Notes under the pieces: generated by a model
The model's input: the letters and a program-made list of their open reading frames with translations, nothing else
Database searches by the model: none
Told to the model about the DNA's origin: nothing
NCBI GenBank assembly: GCA_002364975.1
Contig: DEYT01000131.1
Span: 1 to 44,322, forward strand
Reading direction: 5' to 3'
Length of the DNA: 44,322 bases
Origin: Opitutia bacterium UBA3151
GTDB taxonomy: Bacteria; Verrucomicrobiota; Verrucomicrobiia; Opitutales; Seribacteraceae
In this document: in pieces, positions 26,345 to 34,845 of the stretch
Layout: each line of letters starts with the position of its first letter
Position numbering within the stretch: the first letter of the stretch is position 1
Position numbers and translations under genes: made by a program

Positions 26345-27862
26345 ATGAAAAAAATCAATATTTTAACCACTGCTTTTTTAACTTTTGGGTTCGCACCTGC
26401 CTCCTTTGCTTCCGATTGGCCGGTTTGGGGAGGGAATGGTTCCAGAAATATGATATCTCAAGAAAAGGAAGTCGTGATGGATTTCAATCCCGGAGAAATG
26501 GATGACAATGAAAAAGTGGATCTTTCCACTACCCAGAATGTAAAGTGGGTGGCAAAACTGGGCTCTCAAGCCTATGGGAATGTGACCATTGGAAATGGTT
26601 GTGTTTTTGTAGGTACCAATAACGAATCACCCAGAGACCCAAAGAAAAAAGGCGACCGGGGTGTGGTTCTTTGTCTTGATGAAAAGACCGGGGAACTCAA
26701 ATGGCAACTGGTTATCCCAAAACTGGGTGCTGGAAAAGTGAGTGACTGGGAATATATCGGGGTTTGTTCTTCTCCGGCAATCGACGGGGATAAAGTATAT
26801 GTCGTGACCAATCGATGTGAGGTGGTTTGCCTAGATATTCATGGACTTACCAATGGAAATGACGGTCCCTACAAACAAGAGGCTGAATATGTTAAGCCCA
26901 AGGGCATGCAGGATCCTCTGGACGAAAAAATGGATGCGGATATACTTTGGATGTATGATATGAGAGACGAACTTGGAGTCTTTCCCCATAATGTAACCAG
27001 TTCGTCCGCATTGATCGTTGGGAATCGAGTTTATGTAGCCACATCCAATGGAGTGGATTGGTCACATACCAATATTCCAAGTCCTTTATCTCCTAGTTGG
27101 ATTGCTTTGGACAAAAATACCGGGGAGCTTTTGGGAGAAGATGGATCGGGTGCCAGTGAAAATGCTCTACATGCCGCATGGTCCTCCCTGACTTATGGAA
27201 AAGTAGAGGGTGAAGAGATTCTAGTCTGGGGTGGAACCGACGGCTTCTGTTATGGTTACCCAACGGAAACCAAAGCGGATGAAGATGGGTACGAGTTATT
27301 CATACCCAAATGGAAAGTGGACTGCAATGAGCCTCATTATCGAATCGATAAGAGTGGCAAGAAGGTACCTTATGCAACCCCACCTGGTCCCAGTGAGTTA
27401 ATTGGGACTCCAGTGCTTTATGATGAGAAGATCTATGTTGCGATCGGACAAGATCCTGAACATGGGGACGGAGTGGGTCGACTCTCATGCATTGATTTGA
27501 AGAGCGGCAATGTACTTTGGAAATACACTGAAGCTGGACGCACGATTTCGACCGTTTCCGTAATGGATGACTTGGTCTACCTAGCAGAATATGCTGGAAT
27601 TATTCACTGCTTGGACGCTCAAACTGGAAAAGTGTATTGGACTTATGATTCCTTCAGCCGAATTTGGGGATCCACCCTGGTTGCAGCGGGTAAATTATTG
27701 TTAGGAAATGAGGATGGCGATCTATTGATTCTCGATCATGGAAAAAAAGAACCAGAGGTGAAAACGGTCAACATGGGGGCTCCGGTCTATAGCTCCCCGG
27801 TGGTTGCGAACGGTACCCTCTATGTTGCTACTCAGACTCACCTCTACGCAATTGGAAAATAA
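26345..27862 (+). CDS. Secreted PQQ-like beta-propeller protein
   Basis: This 505-residue protein has an N-terminal signal peptide (MKKINILTTAFLTFGF, then APASFAS) and a mature start SDWPVWGGNGSRNM. At least six propeller blades contain GELKWQL, GNVLWKYTEAG and GKVYWTYD. It carries longer loops than BamB, including a DDNEKVD acidic loop early on and a 'YKQEAEYVKPKGMQDPLD' insertion. It lies between the propeller lipoprotein and a DUF3311/symporter pair. Candidate roles are a periplasmic quinoprotein or a substrate-binding scaffold for the transported compound. Neither can be proven here because the PQQ-ligand residues cannot be assigned by eye. Confidence 0.85.
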   Translation: MKKINILTTAFLTFGFAPASFASDWPVWGGNGSRNMISQEKEVVMDFNPGEMDDNEKVDLSTTQNVKWVAKLGSQAYGNVTIGNGCVFVGTNNESPRDPKKKGDRGVVLCLDEKTGELKWQLVIPKLGAGKVSDWEYIGVCSSPAIDGDKVYVVTNRCEVVCLDIHGLTNGNDGPYKQEAEYVKPKGMQDPLDEKMDADILWMYDMRDELGVFPHNVTSSSALIVGNRVYVATSNGVDWSHTNIPSPLSPSWIALDKNTGELLGEDGSGASENALHAAWSSLTYGKVEGEEILVWGGTDGFCYGYPTETKADEDGYELFIPKWKVDCNEPHYRIDKSGKKVPYATPPGPSELIGTPVLYDEKIYVAIGQDPEHGDGVGRLSCIDLKSGNVLWKYTEAGRTISTVSVMDDLVYLAEYAGIIHCLDAQTGKVYWTYDSFSRIWGSTLVAAGKLLLGNEDGDLLILDHGKKEPEVKTVNMGAPVYSSPVVANGTLYVATQTHLYAIGK

Positions 27863-27879
27863 TACTCATATAGAAAGTT

Positions 27880-28110
27880 ATGGGCAAGTTACTGGTATGG
27901 TCTTTATTCGTCTTGATGTTTTTTCTACATCAAGATTTTTGGTGGTGGGAGGAGTCTTTTTTGGTGTTTGGCTTTTTACCCATTGGCTTGGCTTATCACG
28001 CTGGATTTTCACTGGCTTGCTCGGTTCTTGGTTGGTTGGCCATCCAATATGCTTGGCCCGAAGAACTTGAGAAGTTTGCAGATTCCGACGACAAATCTTC
28101 CCATCCATAA
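27880..28110 (+). CDS. Small membrane protein, DUF3311-like
   Basis: This 76-residue protein has two transmembrane segments (about 5-16/22-36 and 42-58) and an acidic C-terminus. It sits 17 bases after the propeller gene and 18 bases before a sodium:solute symporter. Small two-helix DUF3311 proteins are commonly encoded directly upstream of SSS transporters and are regarded as accessory subunits. The assignment rests on that arrangement and the helix pattern rather than on a strong motif. Confidence 0.7.
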   Translation: MGKLLVWSLFVLMFFLHQDFWWWEESFLVFGFLPIGLAYHAGFSLACSVLGWLAIQYAWPEELEKFADSDDKSSHP

Positions 28111-28128
28111 TTTCTTATTCTAGAAATC

Positions 28129-29841
28129 ATGACCACCTTAATTGTCATTCTCTGCTATCTCCTGCTCCTTTTATCTCTGGGCTTTTTCAGTAACCGCTTG
28201 TTTAGGGGAACGAGTAAAGACTACTTTGTAGCCAGCCACAGCATTGGCCCTTTTTTACTGCTCATGAGTGTTTTTGGTACCACTATGACTGCATTCGCCT
28301 TGGTTGGTTCAACTGGTAAATCCTTTGAGCGTGGCGTTGGAACTTATGGCTTAATGGCGTCCATCAGTGGGTTGGTACATGCGGCCATTTTCTTTCTGGT
28401 TGGTATTCGACTTTGGGCTTTTGGTAAGAAATATGGTTATATTACCCAAATTCAGTTTTTTAGAGCTCGGTTTGAATCGAATGGATTGGGATATCTTCTT
28501 TTTCCTATTCTGGTACTCTTAGTGGTTCCTTACTTATTGATTGGAATTATTGGAGCAGGGAAGGTTATTGAACCAGTTACTGCAGGAGCATTCCCCCTTT
28601 TATTTACTGACCCAAGCGCACCACCTTGGTTAGGTGGCATCCCACCTTGGTTAACTGGGTTAGTGGTATCATTGGTTGTGCTAACCTATGTCTTTATGGG
28701 AGGCTCTCGCGGTGCTGCTTATGCCAACACTTTACAAACCATTGTCTTTATGATCATGGGGCTGGTTGCCTTTGTATTTATCATTGATGGATTGGGCGGT
28801 TTGGAGAAAGCGGGAAAAGTTCCTATTCGGGTGAATGAAAGCGGCCTGGTCGTTCAGGATTTTAAGTTCGACAAGGAAAAGGATCAACTTTTGGAGAATG
28901 AAACTCCTAAAGTTGTTGGGAAGGTGCTGGATTCCGAAAACTCAAACCTTACAGATCAACAACCCCATTTTTGGCGGGAGCCCACAACCGTTGAATTTAA
29001 GAAAAAAAATCCAAAAACCGGGGAACTTATACCTTTTGAGCGAGAGCTTGGGTTTGCATTTCTTACTTTTGTTACCTACTTATTCATTCCTCTGAGTGTT
29101 GGTATGTTCCCCCATCTCTTTCAACATTGGCTCACTGCTAAAAGCGCCAAGTCTTTTAAACTTACGGTGATTGCCCATCCATTGTGCATTATGATTGTTT
29201 GGGTGCCCTGTGTATTAGTTGGGGCTTGGGCGAGCGGGGTCTTGCCCCCGGGTATTCCTCCCCCTGCAGTGCTTTCAGCAATGCTCAACTTATTGGTGGG
29301 AGATCCGGTACTTACGGGTTTGCTAACCGCAGGAGTTTTGGCTGCGATTATGTCTTCCCTAGACTCCCAGTTTCTTTGTTTGGGAACGATTTTCACCAAT
29401 GACATCGTGGTGCATCGAGCAGGACAAAATAAATTTACAGATAAGCAAATTATTCTCATTGCCCGCGTTTTTATCGTTGTAATCGTGGCCTTGACCTATG
29501 CCTTGGCAATGCTGGCAAAGGACGCAAATGTTTTCGACTTAGCCATTTGGTGCTTTAGTGGATTCTCTGCCCTTTTCCCAGTTGTTTTTGCCGCACTTTA
29601 TTGGAAGCGTGCCACGAAACAGGGTGCGGTTGCCAGCATCCTAGCAGCGGTTGTGACCTGGATGTATTACTTTCATTTATCCGGGTACGGAGGTGAATAC
29701 TTCGTGGGTTCCGGGATCGTTCCAGCGGCCATATGTTTTGGGGCGTCGTCGGTCGCAATGATTGTTGTTTCTTTAGTCACTTCCCCTCCGTCTCTTAAGA
29801 CATTGGGGAAATTCTTCCCTGAAATTGATTCCACCAGCTGA
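28129..29841 (+). CDS. Sodium:solute symporter (SSS family)
   Basis: This 570-residue LeuT-fold transporter of the SSS/SLC5 type has about 13 hydrophobic segments. An N-terminal RGTSKDYFVASHSIGPFLL and the core AIMSSLDSQFLCLGTIFTNDI (here split AIMSSLDSQFL / CLGTIFTNDI) match the sodium-site helix 8 region (SSLDS). A hydrophilic insertion of about 75 residues (roughly 230-305) sits between two membrane helices and is unusual for the family. The substrate could be a monocarboxylate, sugar, amino acid or other solute. The DUF3311 partner favours a MctP-like or organic-acid role, but this is inference. Confidence 0.9.
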   Translation: MTTLIVILCYLLLLLSLGFFSNRLFRGTSKDYFVASHSIGPFLLLMSVFGTTMTAFALVGSTGKSFERGVGTYGLMASISGLVHAAIFFLVGIRLWAFGKKYGYITQIQFFRARFESNGLGYLLFPILVLLVVPYLLIGIIGAGKVIEPVTAGAFPLLFTDPSAPPWLGGIPPWLTGLVVSLVVLTYVFMGGSRGAAYANTLQTIVFMIMGLVAFVFIIDGLGGLEKAGKVPIRVNESGLVVQDFKFDKEKDQLLENETPKVVGKVLDSENSNLTDQQPHFWREPTTVEFKKKNPKTGELIPFERELGFAFLTFVTYLFIPLSVGMFPHLFQHWLTAKSAKSFKLTVIAHPLCIMIVWVPCVLVGAWASGVLPPGIPPPAVLSAMLNLLVGDPVLTGLLTAGVLAAIMSSLDSQFLCLGTIFTNDIVVHRAGQNKFTDKQIILIARVFIVVIVALTYALAMLAKDANVFDLAIWCFSGFSALFPVVFAALYWKRATKQGAVASILAAVVTWMYYFHLSGYGGEYFVGSGIVPAAICFGASSVAMIVVSLVTSPPSLKTLGKFFPEIDSTS

Positions 29842-29913
29842 ACTTTATCTAGAGCTCAAGCGTTATATCCTAATAAGAATCTTTTATTAAGATTTCCAAC
29901 TTACCCATAAAAA

Positions 29914-30990
29914 ATGGCAAACGAAACTGAAATTCAAGAAGCAGCAATTGCACTGGATGCCCATGTTGCAGAAATTATAAATTGGCACTTTTCCCACGAA
30001 ACCGGGTGTTCCTTCTGGCTCGATTGGGCAAAAGAGCAGGATTGGAATCCCCTTGAAGAGGTGAAAACTTTTGACGACTTGTGTCAAAAATTTCCCAACT
30101 TTCAAGACGAATGGCTGCGTGATTTACCCAACAAAGTTTGGGTACCTCAAGCTTATAAGAATCGTCCCTTTAATATTTTTGAAACGGGTGGAACTACGGG
30201 TATGCCCAAGCAACGTATAGGCTGGGATGATTTTAGGGAAGATTACACGGCATTTTCGGAAACCTTGAGCGATGAATGCTTTCCCAAGAACCATTATTGG
30301 ATGATGGTGGGCCCCACTGGCCCAAGGCGCCTTCGGCTTGCCATTGAGCATTTGGCTAATGAGCGAGGATGTTCCTGTTACTTTGTTGACCTCGATCCGC
30401 GCTGGGTGAAAAGGCTGATTGCCAACCATCAATTTGATCAGGCTCGGGCCTACATGGATCATGTCGTAGACCAAGCTCTAACCATTTTAAAGCATCGCGA
30501 AGTCAGTGCTCTATTTACAACCCCGAAATTGTTAGAAGCTCTTGCGGAACGGAAGGATTTAGTAAGAGCAGGAATTAAAGGCGTTTTCTGTGGAGGCACT
30601 ACCATGGATAAACAATACGCCCGATTCTTGGTAGAGGAAGTTTGTGAAGGTGGAAAGATCGGATTTGTTCCTACCTACGGAAATACTTTGATGGGTCTTG
30701 CCAGGCACCATCCAATCAGTGCAGAAAATGATTACTCGATTGCATACTACGCACCCCAACCCCGTGCGGCACTACGGGTGATCAATCCCGAAACCAATCA
30801 GGCTGTGGATTATGGCACTTGGGGCAGGGTAGAGCTCACCACCTTAACCAAAGAATTTTTCATGCCACGATTTTTAGAACGCGATGAAGCCCTTAGGCGA
30901 AAACCCTGGAGCGAAGCACCATGGGACGGGGTCGCAGAAGTTCGTCCATTTGGGGCGATGGAAAAGAAAATAGTAGAAGGAGTTTATTAA
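29914..30990 (+). CDS. LuxE/PaaK-like acyl- or aryl-acid activating protein
   Basis: This 358-residue protein belongs to the adenylate-forming LuxE/phenylacetate-CoA-ligase branch. It has the P-loop GGTTGMPK at 92-99 preceded by FNIFET, and a central nucleotide-site region (FVPTYGNTLMG) but no full C-terminal ANL subdomain, as in LuxE. LuxE activates a carboxylic acid and hands it to LuxC for reduction. The C-terminal acyl-accepting Cys of Vibrio LuxE is not seen (it ends EKKIVEGVY), so transfer may be direct or via another thiol. The next gene encodes a LuxC/ALDH-like reductase, which supports a carboxylate-reduction pair. The acid substrate is unknown. Confidence 0.75.
   Translation: MANETEIQEAAIALDAHVAEIINWHFSHETGCSFWLDWAKEQDWNPLEEVKTFDDLCQKFPNFQDEWLRDLPNKVWVPQAYKNRPFNIFETGGTTGMPKQRIGWDDFREDYTAFSETLSDECFPKNHYWMMVGPTGPRRLRLAIEHLANERGCSCYFVDLDPRWVKRLIANHQFDQARAYMDHVVDQALTILKHREVSALFTTPKLLEALAERKDLVRAGIKGVFCGGTTMDKQYARFLVEEVCEGGKIGFVPTYGNTLMGLARHHPISAENDYSIAYYAPQPRAALRVINPETNQAVDYGTWGRVELTTLTKEFFMPRFLERDEALRRKPWSEAPWDGVAEVRPFGAMEKKIVEGVY
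30977..30982 (+). promoter_or_regulatory. Shine-Dalgarno fixing start of the LuxC/ALDH-like gene
   Basis: AAGGAG lies ten bases before ATG 30993 and inside the 3' end of the preceding gene. This supports ATG 30993 rather than the longer in-frame opening at 30921, which would overlap the LuxE-like gene by 70 bases. Confidence 0.7.
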
Positions 30991-30992
30991 TT

Positions 30993-32426
30993 ATGAGTAT
31001 TCCACATATTCCATGTTTACGGTTTGGTGTTCCATACCGCAGTTTAAACGATTCCGCAGTCAAGGACTACCGGGATGGAACCACGAAGGCTACGCTAAGC
31101 CAAGTGAATGCAGGCGTGATCAGGCGAGACCTAAAATCTATGGGTCAAGCCAGGGATGCACTCCGCAAATTTTCCACCCGTGAGTTAATTGAAATCAGTG
31201 CCAAAGCGGGTGAATTATTTCTCAAGGAGGATTTATCAATCGGAGAAGGGGGCATGATGCAATCTGCACAAGAATACATGGAGACCCTCTCTGCCACGAG
31301 CGGTTTGCCACATGTAATGGTGCAAAGAAATATGGATAAAATTCATTATGCTTTGACTCATGTAGACCTAATCCTGAACGGACTTACCCGTGGCATTGAT
31401 CTTTCTATCCTTGATCAGGGATATGGTGAGCATGGAGGTTCCCCAGTCTGCTTTTTCCCGACCACCGAAGCTCTTGGTTTGGTAATGCCAAGCAATTCAC
31501 CAGCGGTTAATTCTCTTTGGCTTCCCTCAATTGCCTTAAAGATACCCATTGTTATGAAGCCGGGGCGGGAAGAGCCATGGACTCCTTATCGTCTAATCCA
31601 AGCCTTTATTGCCGCTGGTTGCCCCAAAGAAGCTTTTGGATTTTATTCCACCGATCATGAGGGTGCGGGAGATATTTTAAAACATTGTGGCAGGGCTCTA
31701 ATATTTGGTGACAAATCCACAACCGATTTGTATGCGGGAGATCCTGGAGTTCAAGTCCATGGCCCAGGTTTCAGTAAGATTTTAATTGGCGATGACGAGA
31801 TCGAAAACTGGGAAGCGTATCTGGATGTTATGGTATCTTCCATTTCTGATAATGGGGGCAGAAGTTGCGTTAATGCTTCCGCTGTGATTGTACCTAAGTA
31901 TGCAAAAGAAATTGCAGATGCCCTCGGAAAAAGACTGGGCCCTCTGAAGCCTCTTCCCGTGGATGACCCCAATGCAGTCCTCTCTGGGTTTGCTAATCCC
32001 AAGATGGGTGAGTGGATTGATTCCACACTTGAAGCTGATTTTTCCGAAAAGGGAGCGTTGGACGCCACCGCTCCCTACCGCGATGGTACCCGCCTCTTAC
32101 AAGCAGAAGGAGGTACTTATTTGCGTCCTACCATCGCATATTGTGAGTCCATGGATCATCCCCTAGCGAACCGAGAGTTCTTATGTCCATACGCCAGTGT
32201 CGTGGAAGTAGACCAAAATCGGATGCTTTCTGCGATTGGGCCAACCCTTGTAGTTACTGCAATTACCAAAGACGCAAGCTTTAAGAACCAATTGCTTGGA
32301 GCCAGCAATATAGAACGCTTAAACATTGGACCGATCTCAACCATGAAAATTTCCTGGGACCAACCCCATGAAGGTAATATGTTTGAATTCCTTTACAAAC
32401 GTCGTTCCATCGGAATGGCGGCCTGA
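30993..32426 (+). CDS. LuxC/aldehyde-dehydrogenase-like acyl reductase
   Basis: This 477-residue protein of the ALDH superfamily has the NAD(P)-site segment LGLVMPSNSPAVNSLWLPS and MKPGREEPWTPY. It has a nucleophile Cys at C292 in NGGRSCVNAS, and a conserved ALDH-like C-terminal section (NREFLCPYASVVEV). In LuxC-type enzymes the Cys takes an acyl group from LuxE and NADPH reduces it to aldehyde. Pairing with the LuxE-like gene three bases upstream fits acid-to-aldehyde reduction, and the Fe-ADH next door could carry the aldehyde to alcohol. Oxidation in the opposite direction is possible. No luciferase genes are present. Confidence 0.8.
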   Translation: MSIPHIPCLRFGVPYRSLNDSAVKDYRDGTTKATLSQVNAGVIRRDLKSMGQARDALRKFSTRELIEISAKAGELFLKEDLSIGEGGMMQSAQEYMETLSATSGLPHVMVQRNMDKIHYALTHVDLILNGLTRGIDLSILDQGYGEHGGSPVCFFPTTEALGLVMPSNSPAVNSLWLPSIALKIPIVMKPGREEPWTPYRLIQAFIAAGCPKEAFGFYSTDHEGAGDILKHCGRALIFGDKSTTDLYAGDPGVQVHGPGFSKILIGDDEIENWEAYLDVMVSSISDNGGRSCVNASAVIVPKYAKEIADALGKRLGPLKPLPVDDPNAVLSGFANPKMGEWIDSTLEADFSEKGALDATAPYRDGTRLLQAEGGTYLRPTIAYCESMDHPLANREFLCPYASVVEVDQNRMLSAIGPTLVVTAITKDASFKNQLLGASNIERLNIGPISTMKISWDQPHEGNMFEFLYKRRSIGMAA

Positions 32427-32447
32427 GGAAATCACCCCAAGTAAAAG

Positions 32448-33674
32448 ATGGAATTCTCAGCCTCGGCGGCCTCGGCCGGTCTTCCTTTTTTTGCTGAAAG
32501 TGATGAATCTACTCAGGAAATAATTTTTGACCCGCATTCCATTTTACAGCTTGGCCAAAAGGCAAAGGCTCTTGGTAGCCGTGCCTTGTTGGTCACAGAC
32601 ACGGGCTTGACCCAAGCGGGGCATTCTCAAAAGGTTCATGAAAACCTTACGGATTGCGGGGTAGACACCATCCTCTACGACCGATCCATTGAAAATCCCA
32701 CGGACTCCAGTGTTCGGGCATGTGCTGAATTTGCCCGATCTTCCGAGGTAGATCTGATCATTGGTCTCGGTGGAGGAAGTTCGATGGATACCGCAAAGGG
32801 GTGTAATTTTATTCTTACCAATGGTGGAAAAATGGCAGACTATTGGGGCGTTGGTAAGGCGAGTAAACCGATGCTTCCCCTGATTGCCATTCCCACCACT
32901 TCTGGAACAGGGAGTGAATGTCAGTCCTTTGCATTGATTTCAGATGATCAGACTCATATGAAAATGGCTTGCGGTGATTCAAAGGCTCTTCCATGCCTCA
33001 CCATACTTGATCCTGCCCTTACTCTTTCTCAACCCCATCGGGTAACGGCCTGCACTGGAATTGATGCCTTGTCTCATGCCTTGGAGTCTGCCGTTACTCT
33101 GAAAAGAAATAAAGACTCCTTCAGGCACTCAAGCATTGCCCTTCAACTCATTGAAAAAAATTTACCTCTGGTATTTACGGACCCGGACAATATGGATGCA
33201 CGGGGCGAGGTACTTTTAGGTGCATCCCATGCAGGGGCAGCGATTGAGAGAAGTATGCTTGGCGCAGCCCACTCCATGGCAAATCCTCTAACTGCCCATA
33301 AGGGAATTGTTCATGGAATTGCGGTAGGTTTATCCTTACCGGTTGTAATGGCATACAATGCCGAACAGCCCGAAGTCTGCTCGGTTTATGCAGAACTGTC
33401 TCGAGCGATCCAACTTGCTTCCAGGGAAGCTACCGATTCGGAGGCTGCCCAATTGCTGATTCAACGAGTACATGAGTTGTTGAAATTAGCCGAATTTCCA
33501 AAATCTCTTTATGATCTTGGTTTTTCCACTTCCGACCTTCCCATTTTATCCAAAGATGCATCTAAACAATGGACCGCCACTTTTAACCCTCGACCAATGG
33601 ATGCCTCCATATTCCAAAATCTTTATGCACAGCTTTTAAGCGCAAGCACTTGCGATTTGGGATCAAATGAATGA
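32448..33674 (+). CDS. Iron-containing alcohol dehydrogenase
   Basis: This 408-residue group III alcohol dehydrogenase has the GGGSSMD nucleotide loop at 108-114. Its probable metal ligands are D206, H210 (GIDALSHALES), H275 (LGAAHSMANP) and H289 (GIVHGIAVG), and their spacing matches FucO. The catalysed reaction is alcohol/aldehyde interconversion with NAD(P)H. In this setting it could reduce the aldehyde made by the LuxC-like enzyme. It ends with ATGAATGA, which overlaps the propeller gene start by eight bases, so translation is likely coupled. Fe versus Zn or Ni content cannot be read here. Confidence 0.9.
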   Translation: MEFSASAASAGLPFFAESDESTQEIIFDPHSILQLGQKAKALGSRALLVTDTGLTQAGHSQKVHENLTDCGVDTILYDRSIENPTDSSVRACAEFARSSEVDLIIGLGGGSSMDTAKGCNFILTNGGKMADYWGVGKASKPMLPLIAIPTTSGTGSECQSFALISDDQTHMKMACGDSKALPCLTILDPALTLSQPHRVTACTGIDALSHALESAVTLKRNKDSFRHSSIALQLIEKNLPLVFTDPDNMDARGEVLLGASHAGAAIERSMLGAAHSMANPLTAHKGIVHGIAVGLSLPVVMAYNAEQPEVCSVYAELSRAIQLASREATDSEAAQLLIQRVHELLKLAEFPKSLYDLGFSTSDLPILSKDASKQWTATFNPRPMDASIFQNLYAQLLSASTCDLGSNE

Positions 33675-34845
33675 GAGTTGTTTTATGCATGTAGCCTTCC
33701 AAATTGGTTTATTCTGGAGCTTACTTTTTGGGGTCACCCATGGCTTGCATTCATCGGCAGAAGAATCCAAAACGGATCAAGGTAATGAATGGCCCCACCA
33801 TCGGGGAGATCCAGCCCTCCAAGGATTATCCAATGCTACCCTGGGGAATCAAATTTCATTACAATGGGTATTTAAAACCGGAGAATTTTTGAAGTCCTCC
33901 GTGGTGGTATCCAATGGACTTGCTTTTGTCGGATCTGATCTTGGGGTGCTGCATGCAATCAATCTACAAAGTGGAAAAGAAAAGTGGAACTTCAAGACTG
34001 ATATGGCCATTGAAGCACCCCCATTAGTGCACAATGAAATGGTTTACATTGGTTCCACCGATGGTTTCTTATACGCCCTTCAGGCGGATTCCGGAAAACT
34101 GGTCTGGAAGTATGAAACCGATGGGGAAATTATGGGAGCTGCGAACTACGCGGTCCGACCCAAAACAAAAGATGAGGTAATCGTAGTCGGAAGTTATGAC
34201 AATTTCGTCCATTGCATGAATGCCAAGACAGGCAAAAAGATCTGGAAGTTTGAAACCCAGAATTATGTAAATGGAGTACCTACGATATTTGATCAAAGCT
34301 ATGTTGTTTTCGGAGGTTGTGACTCCATGCTCTATATCATCGGAATGGAAGATGGAAAAGCAGTACGGTCGGTGGAAGTAGAGGCTCCGATTGCCGCTTC
34401 CGTCGCGGTTTCGGATGGGGTGGGGTATGTTGGAAATATGGACCGTTCGGTTATGGCATTCGACCTTACAACCGGATCCCAAGTGTGGAGTTATAAGCAA
34501 AGAAGTTTTCCCTATTTCTCCTCGCCAGCCGTGAATAAAGACACCGTCTTCATTGGTGGCCGTGACAAGGGGCTTCATGCCATCGATCGAATTACGGGGA
34601 AACAAAAATGGAGGTTTGCAGCAAGAGGGAGAGTGGATAGTTCTCCGGTACTCGCGAGAGATACATTAGTGTTTGGTTCAATGGATGGAAAATTGTATTT
34701 ACTATCGGCACAAACGGGGAAACAAATTACCTCCTATGAAATTGGAGAATCTATTTCCTCCACTCCTGCCATTACCAAAGATAAAATTATCGTTGGTTGT
34801 GAAGATGGAAAAGTTTATGCCTTTCAAGTGGAAAGCAAGCGTTAA
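33667..34845 (+). CDS. Secreted BamB-like PQQ beta-propeller in biosynthetic operon
   Basis: This 392-residue protein has an N-terminal hydrophobic signal (about residues 8-27, FQIGLFWSLLFGVTHG) and seven or so blades with repeats ending in GKEKWNFKTD, GKLVWKYETD, GKKIWKFETQ, GSQVWSYKQ, GKQKWRFAA. It is close in size to BamB, the outer-membrane assembly scaffold, but a role as electron acceptor or product-handling scaffold is equally possible. It overlaps the Fe-ADH gene by eight bases and the radical SAM gene by one (TAATG). It is therefore likely a component of this system rather than general BamB. Confidence 0.8.
   Translation: MNESCFMHVAFQIGLFWSLLFGVTHGLHSSAEESKTDQGNEWPHHRGDPALQGLSNATLGNQISLQWVFKTGEFLKSSVVVSNGLAFVGSDLGVLHAINLQSGKEKWNFKTDMAIEAPPLVHNEMVYIGSTDGFLYALQADSGKLVWKYETDGEIMGAANYAVRPKTKDEVIVVGSYDNFVHCMNAKTGKKIWKFETQNYVNGVPTIFDQSYVVFGGCDSMLYIIGMEDGKAVRSVEVEAPIAASVAVSDGVGYVGNMDRSVMAFDLTTGSQVWSYKQRSFPYFSSPAVNKDTVFIGGRDKGLHAIDRITGKQKWRFAARGRVDSSPVLARDTLVFGSMDGKLYLLSAQTGKQITSYEIGESISSTPAITKDKIIVGCEDGKVYAFQVESKR

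Noticed and set aside
29914..32426. A bioluminescence (lux) operon
   Set aside because: LuxC- and LuxE-like genes are present but no luxA, luxB or luxD is found, and neighbours are biosynthetic tailoring genes.
34069..34605. 178-residue minus-strand open frame
   Set aside because: It is the antisense shadow of the propeller gene at 33667-34845, with no family signature and no start context.
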